From Alphaproteobacteria bacterium (GTDB taxonomy: Bacteria; Pseudomonadota; Alphaproteobacteria; Micavibrionales; UBA2020): a stretch of 64,000 bases of DNA. The notes under the pieces were generated by a model. That model was not told where the DNA came from. It did no database searches and saw nothing but the letters and a program-made list of their open reading frames with translations. The stretch lies in the NCBI GenBank assembly GCA_016794125.1, contig JAEUKT010000002.1, positions 1,427,769 to 1,491,768 of the forward strand, read 5' to 3'. Position 1 is the first letter of the stretch. Every line of letters starts with the position of its first letter. Positions 1 to 8,523 of this stretch are shown here, piece by piece. Both the position numbers and the translations under genes were made by a program.

Positions 1-969
1 ACGGCGTTCCTGATCTTCGGCGTGATTTCGACGCTGCAAAAAACCGAAAACGCCTTCAACGAAATCTGGCGCGTGATGCGCGGCCGCAGTTTTTACAAAC
101 GCATACGCGATTACATGGCCGTGGTGCTGGCCGGGCCCTTGATGATGTTCCTGTCGATTGCCATGACAACGACGCTGCAGCATGCGGATGCGGCGTGGAA
201 ATGGCTGAGGCTCGACCTTGTCGATACGGCGATGCAGAATGTTTTTGAAATCGTGCCGCAGATATTGTTCATTCTCGCCTTTTCGGCGCTTTACGGCTTT
301 ATGCCGAATGCGCGTGTACAGCCGCGCGCGGCGCTGGCGGCGGGTGTCACGATTACAGTAGTGTGGAAAATCCTCGGCATTTTCTTCAGCTTCTTCGTCG
401 CCAGCTCCGCCAGCTATGCCGCCATTTATTCGGCGTTTGCGGCGCTTGTGCTGTTCATGATCTGGGTTTATATGGGTTGGTTTACGCTGCTGGCGGGTGC
501 GGCGGTCGCCTATTACCTGCAGCACCCGACCAATCAGGGGCTCAGCCGCCATATCAAGAACCTCAGCCTGCGCGTGAAGGAAAAAATCGCGCTGCAAGCC
601 GTTTACGAAATCGGCCGCGAATTTTACAAGGAAGGCAGGGGCATTACCCTGCAAACGCTGTCCGGCCGCACCCATATGCCCGCGCAGGCGGTATATGACG
701 TGATCGAGGATCTGGTGGATCAGGGCCTGCTGGCCGCGACCGGCCCCGCCGCGCCGCTGTTCATTCCCGGCCGCCCGTTTGATGAAACGACGGTCGAGGA
801 TTTATTGAAGGCGATCCGTGCCGCCGACGAAACGCTGATTTTGCGCATCGACCGCGTGCATGGCGCGCCGGTCGTCAATGCGCTGATGAAAATCCATGAC
901 AAAGCCATTCACGACAAGCTTGGCAAATACACGCTCAAACAACTGTCGCTAGGGAGTATAGAGGCATGA
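1..969 (+). CDS. YihY/virulence factor BrkB family membrane protein, 3' part
   Basis: The frame is open from base 1, so the N-terminus lies outside the window; 322 residues remain. The visible part starts in the middle of the BrkB (formerly 'RNase BN') domain with its FNEIWRV motif near residue 20. It has at least four hydrophobic segments up to about residue 180. The last 130 residues are soluble and look like a winged-helix domain (YEIGREF, then a helix-turn-helix-like stretch ending VIEDLVDQGLLA), as in long members of the family. The molecular role of the family is not settled; it is an inner-membrane protein. The stop codon overlaps the purB start by 4 bp (ATGA), so the two are probably co-transcribed and translationally coupled. 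Confidence 0.85.
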   Translation, partial: TAFLIFGVISTLQKTENAFNEIWRVMRGRSFYKRIRDYMAVVLAGPLMMFLSIAMTTTLQHADAAWKWLRLDLVDTAMQNVFEIVPQILFILAFSALYGFMPNARVQPRAALAAGVTITVVWKILGIFFSFFVASSASYAAIYSAFAALVLFMIWVYMGWFTLLAGAAVAYYLQHPTNQGLSRHIKNLSLRVKEKIALQAVYEIGREFYKEGRGITLQTLSGRTHMPAQAVYDVIEDLVDQGLLAATGPAAPLFIPGRPFDETTVEDLLKAIRAADETLILRIDRVHGAPVVNALMKIHDKAIHDKLGKYTLKQLSLGSIEA

Positions 970-2264
970 TCCCCCGTTTCACCCGCAAGGAAATGGCCGA
1001 TATCTGGGAGCCTGAAAACAGGTTCAAATTATGGCTGGAGGTGGAGCTGGCCGCCTGCGAAGCGCAGGCCGAACTGGGCGTCATTCCGCTCGATGCCCCC
1101 GCCAGGATCCGTGCAAAGGCCAATTTCGACGTCGCCCGCATCGACGAAATCGAGCGCGAGGTGAAGCACGATGTGATCGCCTTCCTGACCAGCGTCGCCG
1201 AATTCGTCGGCCCTGAATCGCGCTTTGTGCATGTCGGCATGACATCGTCCGATGTGATCGACACGGCCTTCGCGCTGCAACTGCGCCAGGCATCGGACAT
1301 TATCATCACCAGCCTCGACCGTTTGCTTGCCGCGTTGAAAAAACGCAGCGACGAACACCGCAACACCATCTGCATCGGCCGCAGCCACGGCATCCATGCC
1401 GAGCCCACCACATTCGGCATGAAACTGGCTGGGCATTACGCGGCCTTCCTGCGCGCTAAAAAACGCATGATCGCGGCGAAGGAAGAGATTTCCAGCTGCG
1501 CCATTTCCGGCGCGGTCGGCACCTTTGCCACTATCGATCCCAAGGTCGAGGAATATGTGGCCAAAAAACTGGGCCTGAAATCGGAAACGGTTTCCACGCA
1601 GGTCATTCCGCGCGACCGTCATGCCGTGTTCTTCGCAACGCTGGGCGTGATCGCGTCGTCGATTGAAAACCTTGCGACCGAAATCCGCCACCTGCAACGC
1701 TCGGAAGTGCGGGAGGCGGAGGAGTTTTTCTCGGCCGGCCAAAAGGGGTCGTCCGCGATGCCGCACAAGCGCAACCCCGTGCTGACCGAAAACCTGACCG
1801 GTCTTGCGCGCCTGATCCGCTCCAGCGTCATTCCCGCCATGGAAAACGTGGCGCTGTGGCACGAGCGTGATATTTCGCATTCGTCGGTCGAGCGCGTGAT
1901 TGCGCCCGATGCCACCATGCTGGCCGATTTCGCGCTGAACCGCATGGCGGGCGTGATTGAAAACCTGCTGGTTTATCCCGAGCGCATGAAGCAGAACCTT
2001 GAAAGCCTGAAAGGGCTGGTATTCTCCCAGGCCGTGCTGCTGGCGCTGACCGAAACCGGCATGAGCCGCGAAGAATCCTACAAGGTCGTGCAGAGCAACG
2101 CGATGCAGGTCTGGGCGGGGAAGGGGGCGTTTATCGATCTTCTTGCCGCCGATCCTGCGGTGCAAAAGGCGCTGCCGAAAGGCGCGCTGGAGAAAATCTT
2201 TACCTATGACCGCTACACGCAGCATATCGGCGGCATCATCGACCGCGCGCTGAAAGCGGCGTAA
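966..2264 (+). CDS. purB: Adenylosuccinate lyase
   Basis: Converts SAICAR to AICAR and adenylosuccinate to AMP with release of fumarate in purine synthesis; a cytosolic homotetramer in known members. The 432-residue protein starts MIPRFTRKEM and is the usual length for the short PurB class. The fumarase/aspartase superfamily signature is clear as KGSSAMPHKRNPV, with the catalytic-loop serine in the SS pair. HVGMTSSDV and GRSHGIHAEPT supply the other conserved active-site blocks. The start is fixed by the ATGA overlap with the upstream gene. The stop is directly followed by the recO ATG, so purB-recO form an operon. Confidence 0.96.
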   Translation: MIPRFTRKEMADIWEPENRFKLWLEVELAACEAQAELGVIPLDAPARIRAKANFDVARIDEIEREVKHDVIAFLTSVAEFVGPESRFVHVGMTSSDVIDTAFALQLRQASDIIITSLDRLLAALKKRSDEHRNTICIGRSHGIHAEPTTFGMKLAGHYAAFLRAKKRMIAAKEEISSCAISGAVGTFATIDPKVEEYVAKKLGLKSETVSTQVIPRDRHAVFFATLGVIASSIENLATEIRHLQRSEVREAEEFFSAGQKGSSAMPHKRNPVLTENLTGLARLIRSSVIPAMENVALWHERDISHSSVERVIAPDATMLADFALNRMAGVIENLLVYPERMKQNLESLKGLVFSQAVLLALTETGMSREESYKVVQSNAMQVWAGKGAFIDLLAADPAVQKALPKGALEKIFTYDRYTQHIGGIIDRALKAA

Positions 2265-2993
2265 ATGTCGCTCAGCTGGCAGGACACCGGCGTTATCCTC
2301 AGCCTGCGCCCGCATGGCGAGAATGGCGGTATCGTGTCGCTGCTGACGAAAAATCACGGGCGGGCGGCGGGATATGTCTATGGCATCAATTCGTCGCGCA
2401 CGCGCGGGATGCTGGAAATCGGCAACCTTGTTTCCGCGCAATGGTCGGCGAAAACGCATGACCAACTGGGCGCCTATACGCTGGAGCTGGATACCAGCTT
2501 CGCCGGCAATATCATCGACAGCCCCGTGAAGCTGACCGCGCTGCAATCCGCCTGTGCCCTTGCCGACCGCACGCTGCCCGAACATGAAAGCCACCCCGGC
2601 GTGTTCGACGGCATGGTCGCGCTGCTGCACGCCTTTGACGGCGAAGTCTGGCCGGCCGCGTATATATATTGGGAAATCGCGCTGCTGCGCGAACTGGGCT
2701 TCGGGCTCGATTTTTCTAAATGCGTGGCGACAGGCGTGACCGAAAATCTGCGCTATGTCAGCCCCAAATCAGGCTGTGCCGTGTCGGAGGCGGCGGGGGA
2801 GCCGTATAAGGACGTCATGCTGCGCCTGCCGACATTCTTGCGGGGCGAGGCGCGACTTGACCCTGTGGATGTGCTGGACGGGCTGAAACTGACCGGGCAT
2901 TTCCTGCTCCACCGCGTCTTCTCGCAGGCCAATTCCAACCTGCCCGAGCCGCGCCTGCGGCTGGAGGAAAAATACGCCAAAATGGCGCAATAA
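2265..2993 (+). CDS. recO: DNA repair protein RecO
   Basis: RecO loads RecA on SSB-coated single-stranded DNA in the RecFOR gap-repair pathway and anneals complementary strands. The 242-residue product has the N-terminal OB-fold pattern (DTGVILSLRPHGENGGIVSLLT) and the family's helical C-terminal part (YWEIALLRELGFGLDFSKC). The cysteines that bind zinc in some RecO proteins are reduced here to isolated C residues. The ATG directly abuts the purB stop codon, so no separate promoter is needed. Length is typical for the family. Confidence 0.93.
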   Translation: MSLSWQDTGVILSLRPHGENGGIVSLLTKNHGRAAGYVYGINSSRTRGMLEIGNLVSAQWSAKTHDQLGAYTLELDTSFAGNIIDSPVKLTALQSACALADRTLPEHESHPGVFDGMVALLHAFDGEVWPAAYIYWEIALLRELGFGLDFSKCVATGVTENLRYVSPKSGCAVSEAAGEPYKDVMLRLPTFLRGEARLDPVDVLDGLKLTGHFLLHRVFSQANSNLPEPRLRLEEKYAKMAQ

Positions 2994-3029
2994 CGGCAAT
3001 ATCCAGCCTTTTCAGGCGCATCAAGGGGC

Positions 3030-3058
3030 TGGAAAACCGCGCGAAAATGCGCTAAAAC
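3030..3058 (+). promoter_or_regulatory. Candidate parC promoter, leaderless geometry
   Basis: TGGAAA at 3030-3035 and TAAAAC at 3053-3058 are separated by 17 bp, each matching 4 of 6 consensus positions. The -10 ends 7 nt before the parC ATG and there is no Shine-Dalgarno sequence in between (only ACCCCCT). This predicts transcription starting at or next to the start codon. Confidence 0.4.
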
Positions 3059-3065
3059 ACCCCCT

Positions 3066-5300
3066 ATGGCAAAAAAACCGACAAACGTCGTTGCGAACGA
3101 CATTCAGGACCGTAACCTCGGCGATATCGTCTCCGAAAAGTACCTGTCTTACGCGCTTTCCACCATCATGGCACGCTCGCTGCCCGACCTGCGCGACGGG
3201 TTGAAACCGGTGCATCGCCGCGTGCTGTATGCGATGTCGCAGCTCAGCCTGCGCCCCGAGCTTGCGCCCAAGAAATCGGCGCGCGTGGTGGGTGACGTTA
3301 TCGGTAAATACCACCCGCATGGCGACCAGTCGGTCTATGACGCGCTCGTGCGCCTTGCGCAGGATTTCTCCGTCCGTTATCCGCTGGTCGACGGTCAGGG
3401 CAACTTCGGGAATATCGACGGCGACGGCGCGGCGGCGATGCGTTACACGGAATCGCGCCTGACGCCGGTTGCGCAGCTGATGCTGGAAGGCCTTGACGAA
3501 GACGCGGTCGATTTCCGCCCGACCTATGACGGATCGGAAACGGAACCTGTCGTGCTGCCCGCCAACTTCCCGAACCTGCTCGCCAACGGGTCATCCGGTA
3601 TCGCGGTCGGCATGGCGACCAACATTCCGCCGCATAACGTCGCCGAATTGTGCGACGCGATGGAACACCTGATCGAGACGCCCGATTGCGAAGTGAAAGA
3701 TCTGCTGAAATTCGTCAAGGGCCCCGATTTCCCGACCGGCGGCATTCTGGCCGAAGACAAGGCATCTGTGCGCCAGACCTATGAAACCGGCCGCGGATCG
3801 TTCCGCGTGCGCGCGGTCTGGGAAGTGGAGAAGCTGAAAAACGACGCATGGCAGATCGTCGTCACCGAAATTCCCTATCAGGTCGCGAAATCGCGCCTGA
3901 TCGAAAAAATCGCCGAGCTGATCACGAACAAGAAGCTGCCGTTTATCGACGATATCGTCGATGAATCCGCCGAAGATGTGCGCGTGGTGCTGACGCCCAA
4001 GAACAAGGGCATGGACCCCGAACTGCTGATGGCGCAGATGTTCAAGGTGACCGACCTTGAAACCCGCTTCTCGCTCAACATGAACGTCCTTGAAAAAGGC
4101 CTGACGCCGCGCGTCATGAACCTGAAGGAAGTACTGCAGCAGTATATCGACCACCGGCAGGAAGTGCTGGTGCGCCGCTCGAAAAACCGCCTCGCGCAGA
4201 TCGACCACAGGTTGGAGGTTTTGGGCGGCTTGCTGATCGCCTACCTGAACATCGACGAAGTCATCCATATCATCCGCACGGAAGACGAGCCCAAGCCCGT
4301 GATGATGAAAAAATTCAAGCTCTCCGACGTACAGGTGGAAGCGATCCTGAACATGCGCCTGCGTTCCTTGCGCAAGCTCGAGGAAATCGAGATCAAGCGC
4401 GAGAACAAGGAACTGCGCGAAGAAAAGGACGAGTTGGAAAAGCTGATCGGGTCGAAAGCCCGCCAGATGACCGCGATCAAGAAGCAGGTCAAGCATATCT
4501 ATGAGCTTTTCGCGCCCAACACGAAACTGGGCAAGCGCCGCACGCAGATCGGCAAAGCGCCGACCGACACCGATGTACAGCTGCACGAGCTGATCGAGAA
4601 AGAACCCATCACCGTCATCTGCTCGGAAAAGGGCTGGATCCGCGCGATGAAGGGGCATCTGGAGCAGGACAAGATCGACGCAGTTTCCTACAAAGAAGGC
4701 GACGGGCCGAAATTCGCGCTGGCGGTGGAGACGACCGACAAGCTGGTCATGTTCGGCACCAACGGAAAATTCTACACCATCGGCTGCGACAAGCTGCCGC
4801 CGGGGCGCGGCTTCGGCGAGCCGGTGCGCCTGATGATCGACCTGCAGACGGAATCCGACATCGTGTCCATCATGAAACACGACCCGGATCGTAAACTGCT
4901 GGTCGCCGCCGATGACGGCCGCGGATTTGTCGTGCCGGAAAAAGAAGTCCTGTCGCAGACCCGCAACGGCAAGCAATGCCTGCTGGTGAAAGACGGCGTG
5001 GAGGCGAAGGTCTGCACGCCCGTGACCGGCGATTCCGTCGCCTGCATCAGCGATAACCGCAAGTTGCTTATCTTCCCGCTTGAACAAGTGCCGGAAATGA
5101 CGCGCGGCGTGGGTGTGATCCTGCAAAAAGGCGGTCTGGCCGATGCCAAGACCTTTACCTACAAGCAGGGTCTCACCTTCTTCAGCGCAGGCAAGGAACG
5201 CGTGGAAACGGCATTGAAGGCATGGCGCGGGGAACGCGCGCAGGCCGGCATGCTACCGCCCAACGGCTTCCCGAAATCAAAGAAGTTTAACGGCGTCTGA
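3066..5300 (+). CDS. parC: DNA topoisomerase IV subunit A
   Basis: The breakage-reunion subunit of topoisomerase IV, which decatenates daughter chromosomes with ParE. It has 744 residues, the usual ParC length and shorter than GyrA. The winged-helix catalytic region holds the active tyrosine in [11 protein letters not shown] (Tyr127). The GRRVLYAM-like segment and YHPHGD block lie upstream. A coiled tower region (about 360-500) is followed by degenerate beta-pinwheel blades without the GyrA box, which favours ParC over GyrA. At the quinolone-pocket position the sequence is HGDQSVYD, so the residue equivalent to E. coli Ser80 is Gln88 and that equivalent to Glu84 is Asp92. The ATG lies 72 bp after recO and lacks a ribosome-binding site. 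Confidence 0.94.
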   Translation: MAKKPTNVVANDIQDRNLGDIVSEKYLSYALSTIMARSLPDLRDGLKPVHRRVLYAMSQLSLRPELAPKKSARVVGDVIGKYHPHGDQSVYDALVRLAQDFSVRYPLVDGQGNFGNIDGDGAAAMRYTESRLTPVAQLMLEGLDEDAVDFRPTYDGSETEPVVLPANFPNLLANGSSGIAVGMATNIPPHNVAELCDAMEHLIETPDCEVKDLLKFVKGPDFPTGGILAEDKASVRQTYETGRGSFRVRAVWEVEKLKNDAWQIVVTEIPYQVAKSRLIEKIAELITNKKLPFIDDIVDESAEDVRVVLTPKNKGMDPELLMAQMFKVTDLETRFSLNMNVLEKGLTPRVMNLKEVLQQYIDHRQEVLVRRSKNRLAQIDHRLEVLGGLLIAYLNIDEVIHIIRTEDEPKPVMMKKFKLSDVQVEAILNMRLRSLRKLEEIEIKRENKELREEKDELEKLIGSKARQMTAIKKQVKHIYELFAPNTKLGKRRTQIGKAPTDTDVQLHELIEKEPITVICSEKGWIRAMKGHLEQDKIDAVSYKEGDGPKFALAVETTDKLVMFGTNGKFYTIGCDKLPPGRGFGEPVRLMIDLQTESDIVSIMKHDPDRKLLVAADDGRGFVVPEKEVLSQTRNGKQCLLVKDGVEAKVCTPVTGDSVACISDNRKLLIFPLEQVPEMTRGVGVILQKGGLADAKTFTYKQGLTFFSAGKERVETALKAWRGERAQAGMLPPNGFPKSKKFNGV

Positions 5301-5323
5301 CGCTTTATTTTAAAAGGTGATTC

Positions 5324-6061
5324 ATGCCCGCTCTGATGATCCTGACCGTTCTGGTGCAGGTGCTTTTCGCCGTGCATGTGCATCGCACGGGGCGCAGCAC
5401 CTACTGGATGTACCTGATCATGATGGTGCCGGTCATGGGCTGCCTGATTTATTTCGTGATCGAAGTGCTGCCGGAGGTTATCCGCGGGCCTGCGGGCAAG
5501 CATGCCAAGCGCAGCTTTCGCAGCTTGCTGGACCCGGAAAAGGATTTCCGCGACGCGAAATACGCCTTTGACACTTCGCCCACCGTCGCCAACCGCATCA
5601 ATCTGGCGCAGCTGCTGATCGCAAAGCGCGAATATGACGCGGTCATCGCGCTGCTGGAACCCGCGCTGACGAACCATTTTTCCGACGATATCCTGCTGCT
5701 GGAAGGGCTCGCTTACGCCTATTACGACAAGGGCGACTACAACAACGCCCTGAAATACATCCAGAAGATTTACGAGCGGCCTGACGCGCAACCGCAGGAT
5801 TACATCAAGCTGCTGCGCGCGCGGGCGCATATCTCCCTTAACGAATTGACGGTTGCTGAAGAACAATTGCGCAGCCTTGTCGAATACTTTACCGGAGAAG
5901 AGGCCCGCATCACGCTCGCCCAGCTGTACGAGCGTATGGGCAGAAAGGCGCAGGCCCGTGCGGTGTATCAGGAGGTCGTGACGCGGTCCAGCCACTCGCC
6001 GAAATACTATCAAAAGTCAGAGCGCCAATGGATCGACATGGCAAAACAGGCGCTGAAATAG
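5324..6061 (+). CDS. Membrane-anchored tetratricopeptide repeat protein
   Basis: The 245-residue product starts after a clear AAAAGGTGA ribosome-binding site, 23 bp downstream of parC. Residues 1-50 contain two hydrophobic segments with a short loop (HRTGRSTYW), resembling the PLDc_N-type membrane module. Residues from about 85 to 235 form TPR-like helix pairs (LEGLAYAYYDKGDYNNALKYI, then ARITLAQLYERMGRKAQARAVY). TPR domains bind other proteins, so this is probably an inner-membrane scaffold facing the cytoplasm. No partner can be named. Confidence 0.75.
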   Translation: MPALMILTVLVQVLFAVHVHRTGRSTYWMYLIMMVPVMGCLIYFVIEVLPEVIRGPAGKHAKRSFRSLLDPEKDFRDAKYAFDTSPTVANRINLAQLLIAKREYDAVIALLEPALTNHFSDDILLLEGLAYAYYDKGDYNNALKYIQKIYERPDAQPQDYIKLLRARAHISLNELTVAEEQLRSLVEYFTGEEARITLAQLYERMGRKAQARAVYQEVVTRSSHSPKYYQKSERQWIDMAKQALK

Positions 6062-6248
6062 GTCCTGTGGATAACTTTAGACTCGGGCTTAAAAACGTCC
6101 GTTCAAATTGTCTAAATTTATAAACAATATCAATGCTTTGTCTGTTTATTCTGGACTCTCGTTTTCTATCGGATTATAACTCCTTTCCGCCCGCGTATCG
6201 TCCTCCGTAACAGGCCGAGCCAGCGCGAGCGGAACGTAGGGTGTGTAA
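6062..6248. other. AT-rich intergenic region
   Basis: This 187-bp gap between the TPR gene and the next + gene is AT-rich in its first half (AATTGTCTAAATTTATAAAC near 6107) and GC-rich in its second half. It probably holds the promoter of the 6249 gene, but I could not choose a convincing -35/-10 pair. I see no hairpin with a T-run. Confidence 0.4.
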
Positions 6249-6836
6249 ATGAATTTTGAGCAGACATCGCTGCCCGACGGGCAGTTATTCCGCGAAGCAT
6301 TTGCGGCAGGCTGGGCAAGTTACCTTGACCGCTTCGCCGCCCCCGACCTTGCTGCCGAGCAGTATATCCGCGGCCCTGTAGCCATGGCGCGCCTGATATA
6401 CGAGCACGGCGGCGAGGAGCGTTCGGTGGCATCCGCCGCCTGTCTGGCAGGCCCCGCCGTTTTTTCCGCCGCGCCCGAATGGCTGGGGCAGGAAATCAGC
6501 GATTTTTCCCGCGAATTTAAACTGATCGGCGAAATGGAGCCGCGCGACCTGTATGGCCGCATGGACGAATTCTCGCTCGATGCCCGCGTGCTGCTGCAGG
6601 CGAGCGCGATCATGCTGCTGGAACAGCTGGTGACCTCGCCCGAGGAATGCGCGCAGGAATGCATGCGGATATATACGGATTCACTCGAGCTCTATTCCGC
6701 CGCGCGCGGCCGCGCCGATATGTTCAAGCTGGATACGCGTTTTGAAATCGCGGCGATGAAGGTGACGACGGCGGTCGACGGCCATACCAATATCTGGTCG
6801 AAACCGCGCCATGTGTCGCCGCGCGTCCACGCATAA
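6249..6836 (+). CDS. Hypothetical protein, helical, possibly a degenerate HD-like fold
   Basis: I do not recognise this 195-residue protein. It is predicted to be all-helical and cytosolic, with no signal peptide or membrane segment. The pattern RGPVAMARLIYEHGGEERSVASAACLAG followed by an amphipathic helix is reminiscent of the first helices of HD-type (p)ppGpp hydrolase domains. The metal-binding His and His-Asp residues are absent, so no phosphohydrolase activity is expected; this resemblance is an inference by eye. It stands alone between divergent expression units, converging on the AAA operon with only 7 bp between the two stop codons. Confidence 0.6.
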   Translation: MNFEQTSLPDGQLFREAFAAGWASYLDRFAAPDLAAEQYIRGPVAMARLIYEHGGEERSVASAACLAGPAVFSAAPEWLGQEISDFSREFKLIGEMEPRDLYGRMDEFSLDARVLLQASAIMLLEQLVTSPEECAQECMRIYTDSLELYSAARGRADMFKLDTRFEIAAMKVTTAVDGHTNIWSKPRHVSPRVHA

Positions 6837-6843
6837 TATCTTT

Positions 6844-7995
6844 TTACTGCTGTGAATTCAGTTCCGCAAAGGCCTGCTCGACATCACGCAGGGTGATGGT
6901 CGTCAGGTCCGCGCGCGACGGCTTGCCCAGTTTCATGACGCGCGTCGCGGCGTATTTCACGCTGTCCTCGAACAGGTTGCGCACCAGGCGGCCGTTTGGG
7001 AAATTCTCGCGGAACAGGTTGGGCGCTTCGGCCATTATTTTTTGCAGCGCGGCTGCGGCATCGTCGGCCAGCGTGTATTTTCCGTCTCGCAGGAACCGCC
7101 CGTATATCTCGCACATTTCGGGCGGGGTGTAATCGCTGAAGGAAATGATTTCGGTGAAGCGCGATTTCAGGCCGGGGTTGTAATCGAGGAATTCATTCAT
7201 CCGCCCCGTATATCCCGCCGCGATGACGACAAGGCGGTCGCGGTTATCCTCCATCAGCTTGAGCAGAGTCGTGATCGCCTCCGCCCCGTATGAATTGCCG
7301 GTATGCGTTGTGTGCCCCATCAATCCGTAGGCTTCGTCGATGAACAGCACGCCGTCCATCGCTTCCTCTACCTTCGCCATCACCTTTTGCGGGGTTTCGC
7401 CGACCCATTTGCCGATGATGTCCTGCACGCCGACCTCGACCACATGGCCGGATTTGAGATAGCCGATCTGTTTCAGCAGCCGCCCGAAGATGCGCGCGAC
7501 CGTCGTCTTGCCCGTGCCGGGATTGCCCGCGAAAACAAGATGTATCGAGGCGGAGGGAATGGCGGGCAGCCCCTGTTCGGCGCGCAGCTTCATGAAGGCC
7601 ATGCGGTTCGCCTGTTCCGCCACTGCTTTCTTGGCGCTGGCTAGGCCGATCAGCCCCTCCAGCTCCTCGAACGGGTCGCGGTAGCTGTCCATATCGGGCG
7701 CGCCCAGCGTGGGCAGCAGCTTTTCCGCTTCGCGGCTGCCGTTTTTCGCCGCCTGCCGCAGCCACAGGATCGCGAAATCGGCATCGGTGTGGAAATAGTT
7801 GTCGTTGCCGCGCCCCAGCAGGCCAAGGCCGATCGCGTATCCCGCATCCGGCTCGCCGATCCAGCCGCGGCGGAGAAGGCCGGTGGCTGCTTCCTGCTTG
7901 TCGGCGGGCAGCGGTTTCAGCAGCGCGCGCGTCAGCGCCATCAGCGCTTCGGTGTCGCCCTGCAATGCCTTCTTGCGCGGGAGGTTGTCGGCCAC
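6844..7995 (-). CDS. CbbX/SpoVK-type AAA+ ATPase, soluble, with Sel1-like N-terminus
   Basis: A 383-residue AAA+ ATPase starting at GTG. Residues 1-100 hold a Sel1/TPR-like helical segment (DAGYAIGLGLLGRG, then FAILWLRQAAKNGSREAEKLL). The AAA+ domain has Walker A GNPGTGKTT at 157-165, a pore-loop-like IIGKWVGET near 193-201, Walker B VLFIDEA at 216-222 and an arginine finger in PGLKSRF. The fold is that of CbbX, SpoVK and EccA ATPases, which remodel protein partners as hexameric rings. CbbX itself activates red-type RuBisCO, but no RuBisCO gene is present here. It is the last gene of the minus-strand operon, 12 bp after the small membrane-protein gene. Confidence 0.85.
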   Translation of the reverse strand: MADNLPRKKALQGDTEALMALTRALLKPLPADKQEAATGLLRRGWIGEPDAGYAIGLGLLGRGNDNYFHTDADFAILWLRQAAKNGSREAEKLLPTLGAPDMDSYRDPFEELEGLIGLASAKKAVAEQANRMAFMKLRAEQGLPAIPSASIHLVFAGNPGTGKTTVARIFGRLLKQIGYLKSGHVVEVGVQDIIGKWVGETPQKVMAKVEEAMDGVLFIDEAYGLMGHTTHTGNSYGAEAITTLLKLMEDNRDRLVVIAAGYTGRMNEFLDYNPGLKSRFTEIISFSDYTPPEMCEIYGRFLRDGKYTLADDAAAALQKIMAEAPNLFRENFPNGRLVRNLFEDSVKYAATRVMKLGKPSRADLTTITLRDVEQAFAELNSQQ

Positions 7996-8007
7996 AGGGT
8001 CAAGCCC

Positions 8008-8511
8008 TTACTTCGGGACTTGCGGGCAATCCGACGGACGGATGGTGAAGGGGGCGAGCAGGTTGCCGTTGCCGTCCTTGAAACGCACTTCGACCGTAAT
8101 GCCAAGGCCCATCTGGAAGTCCTGCTTGTGGCAGACGTCGTTTTTCAGGTCGACGGTCATGCTGTCGGCCAGCGGCTGCGGATCTGTCGTGGTGAGGGTG
8201 ATGTGATAGATGATCGTGTTGCCTTCCGACGTGACGTCGTCGATGCGGATCATGTCGTCCAGCTGGCGGGGCGGGCGGATCTCGTCCCGGATTTCCTGCA
8301 GCGCCAGTTCGGCCGGGTTGGTGGGCGCGCCCGCCATCATCATCAGGTTGGCGGAACCGCCCAGCAGCAGGATGATCGCGATAAAGGTGACCCAGAATTT
8401 CCCGCGCAGCGCCTTGGGGAACATCGGCGTGCCGATGCCCAGCAGGAACAGGTAAAGGCCAAGCGCCAGCGTGATGCCGTTGCCAAGGCTGATCGATTGG
8501 ATGATTTCCAT
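8008..8511 (-). CDS. Small inner-membrane protein between two AAA+ ATPases
   Basis: 167 residues with two N-terminal membrane segments (about 12-28 and 38-61) and a C-terminal domain of about 95 residues. The C-terminal domain carries the pattern IRIDDVTSEGNTIIYHITL, then DVCHKQDF and FTIRPSDC. This layout (a beta-rich domain with two conserved cysteines) recalls a family of short proteobacterial proteins of unknown function. With the second segment crossing outward, the domain would be periplasmic and the cysteines could form a disulfide. It sits 12 bp after one AAA gene and 12 bp before the other, so it is likely a dedicated partner of both. Confidence 0.7.
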   Translation of the reverse strand: MEIIQSISLGNGITLALGLYLFLLGIGTPMFPKALRGKFWVTFIAIILLLGGSANLMMMAGAPTNPAELALQEIRDEIRPPRQLDDMIRIDDVTSEGNTIIYHITLTTTDPQPLADSMTVDLKNDVCHKQDFQMGLGITVEVRFKDGNGNLLAPFTIRPSDCPQVPK

Positions 8512-8523
8512 TTCTAGTCTCCC

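Noticed and set aside
1029..2630. A 533-codon open frame on the minus strand across purB and recO
   Set aside because: It is the antisense of two clear genes in GC-rich DNA, rich in His/Arg/Gln/Gly and without any recognisable domain. The same holds for 3591-5126 (parC), 13572-14738 (macA), 27544-29046 (permease), 37948-38976, 39154-40239 and 41134-42252.
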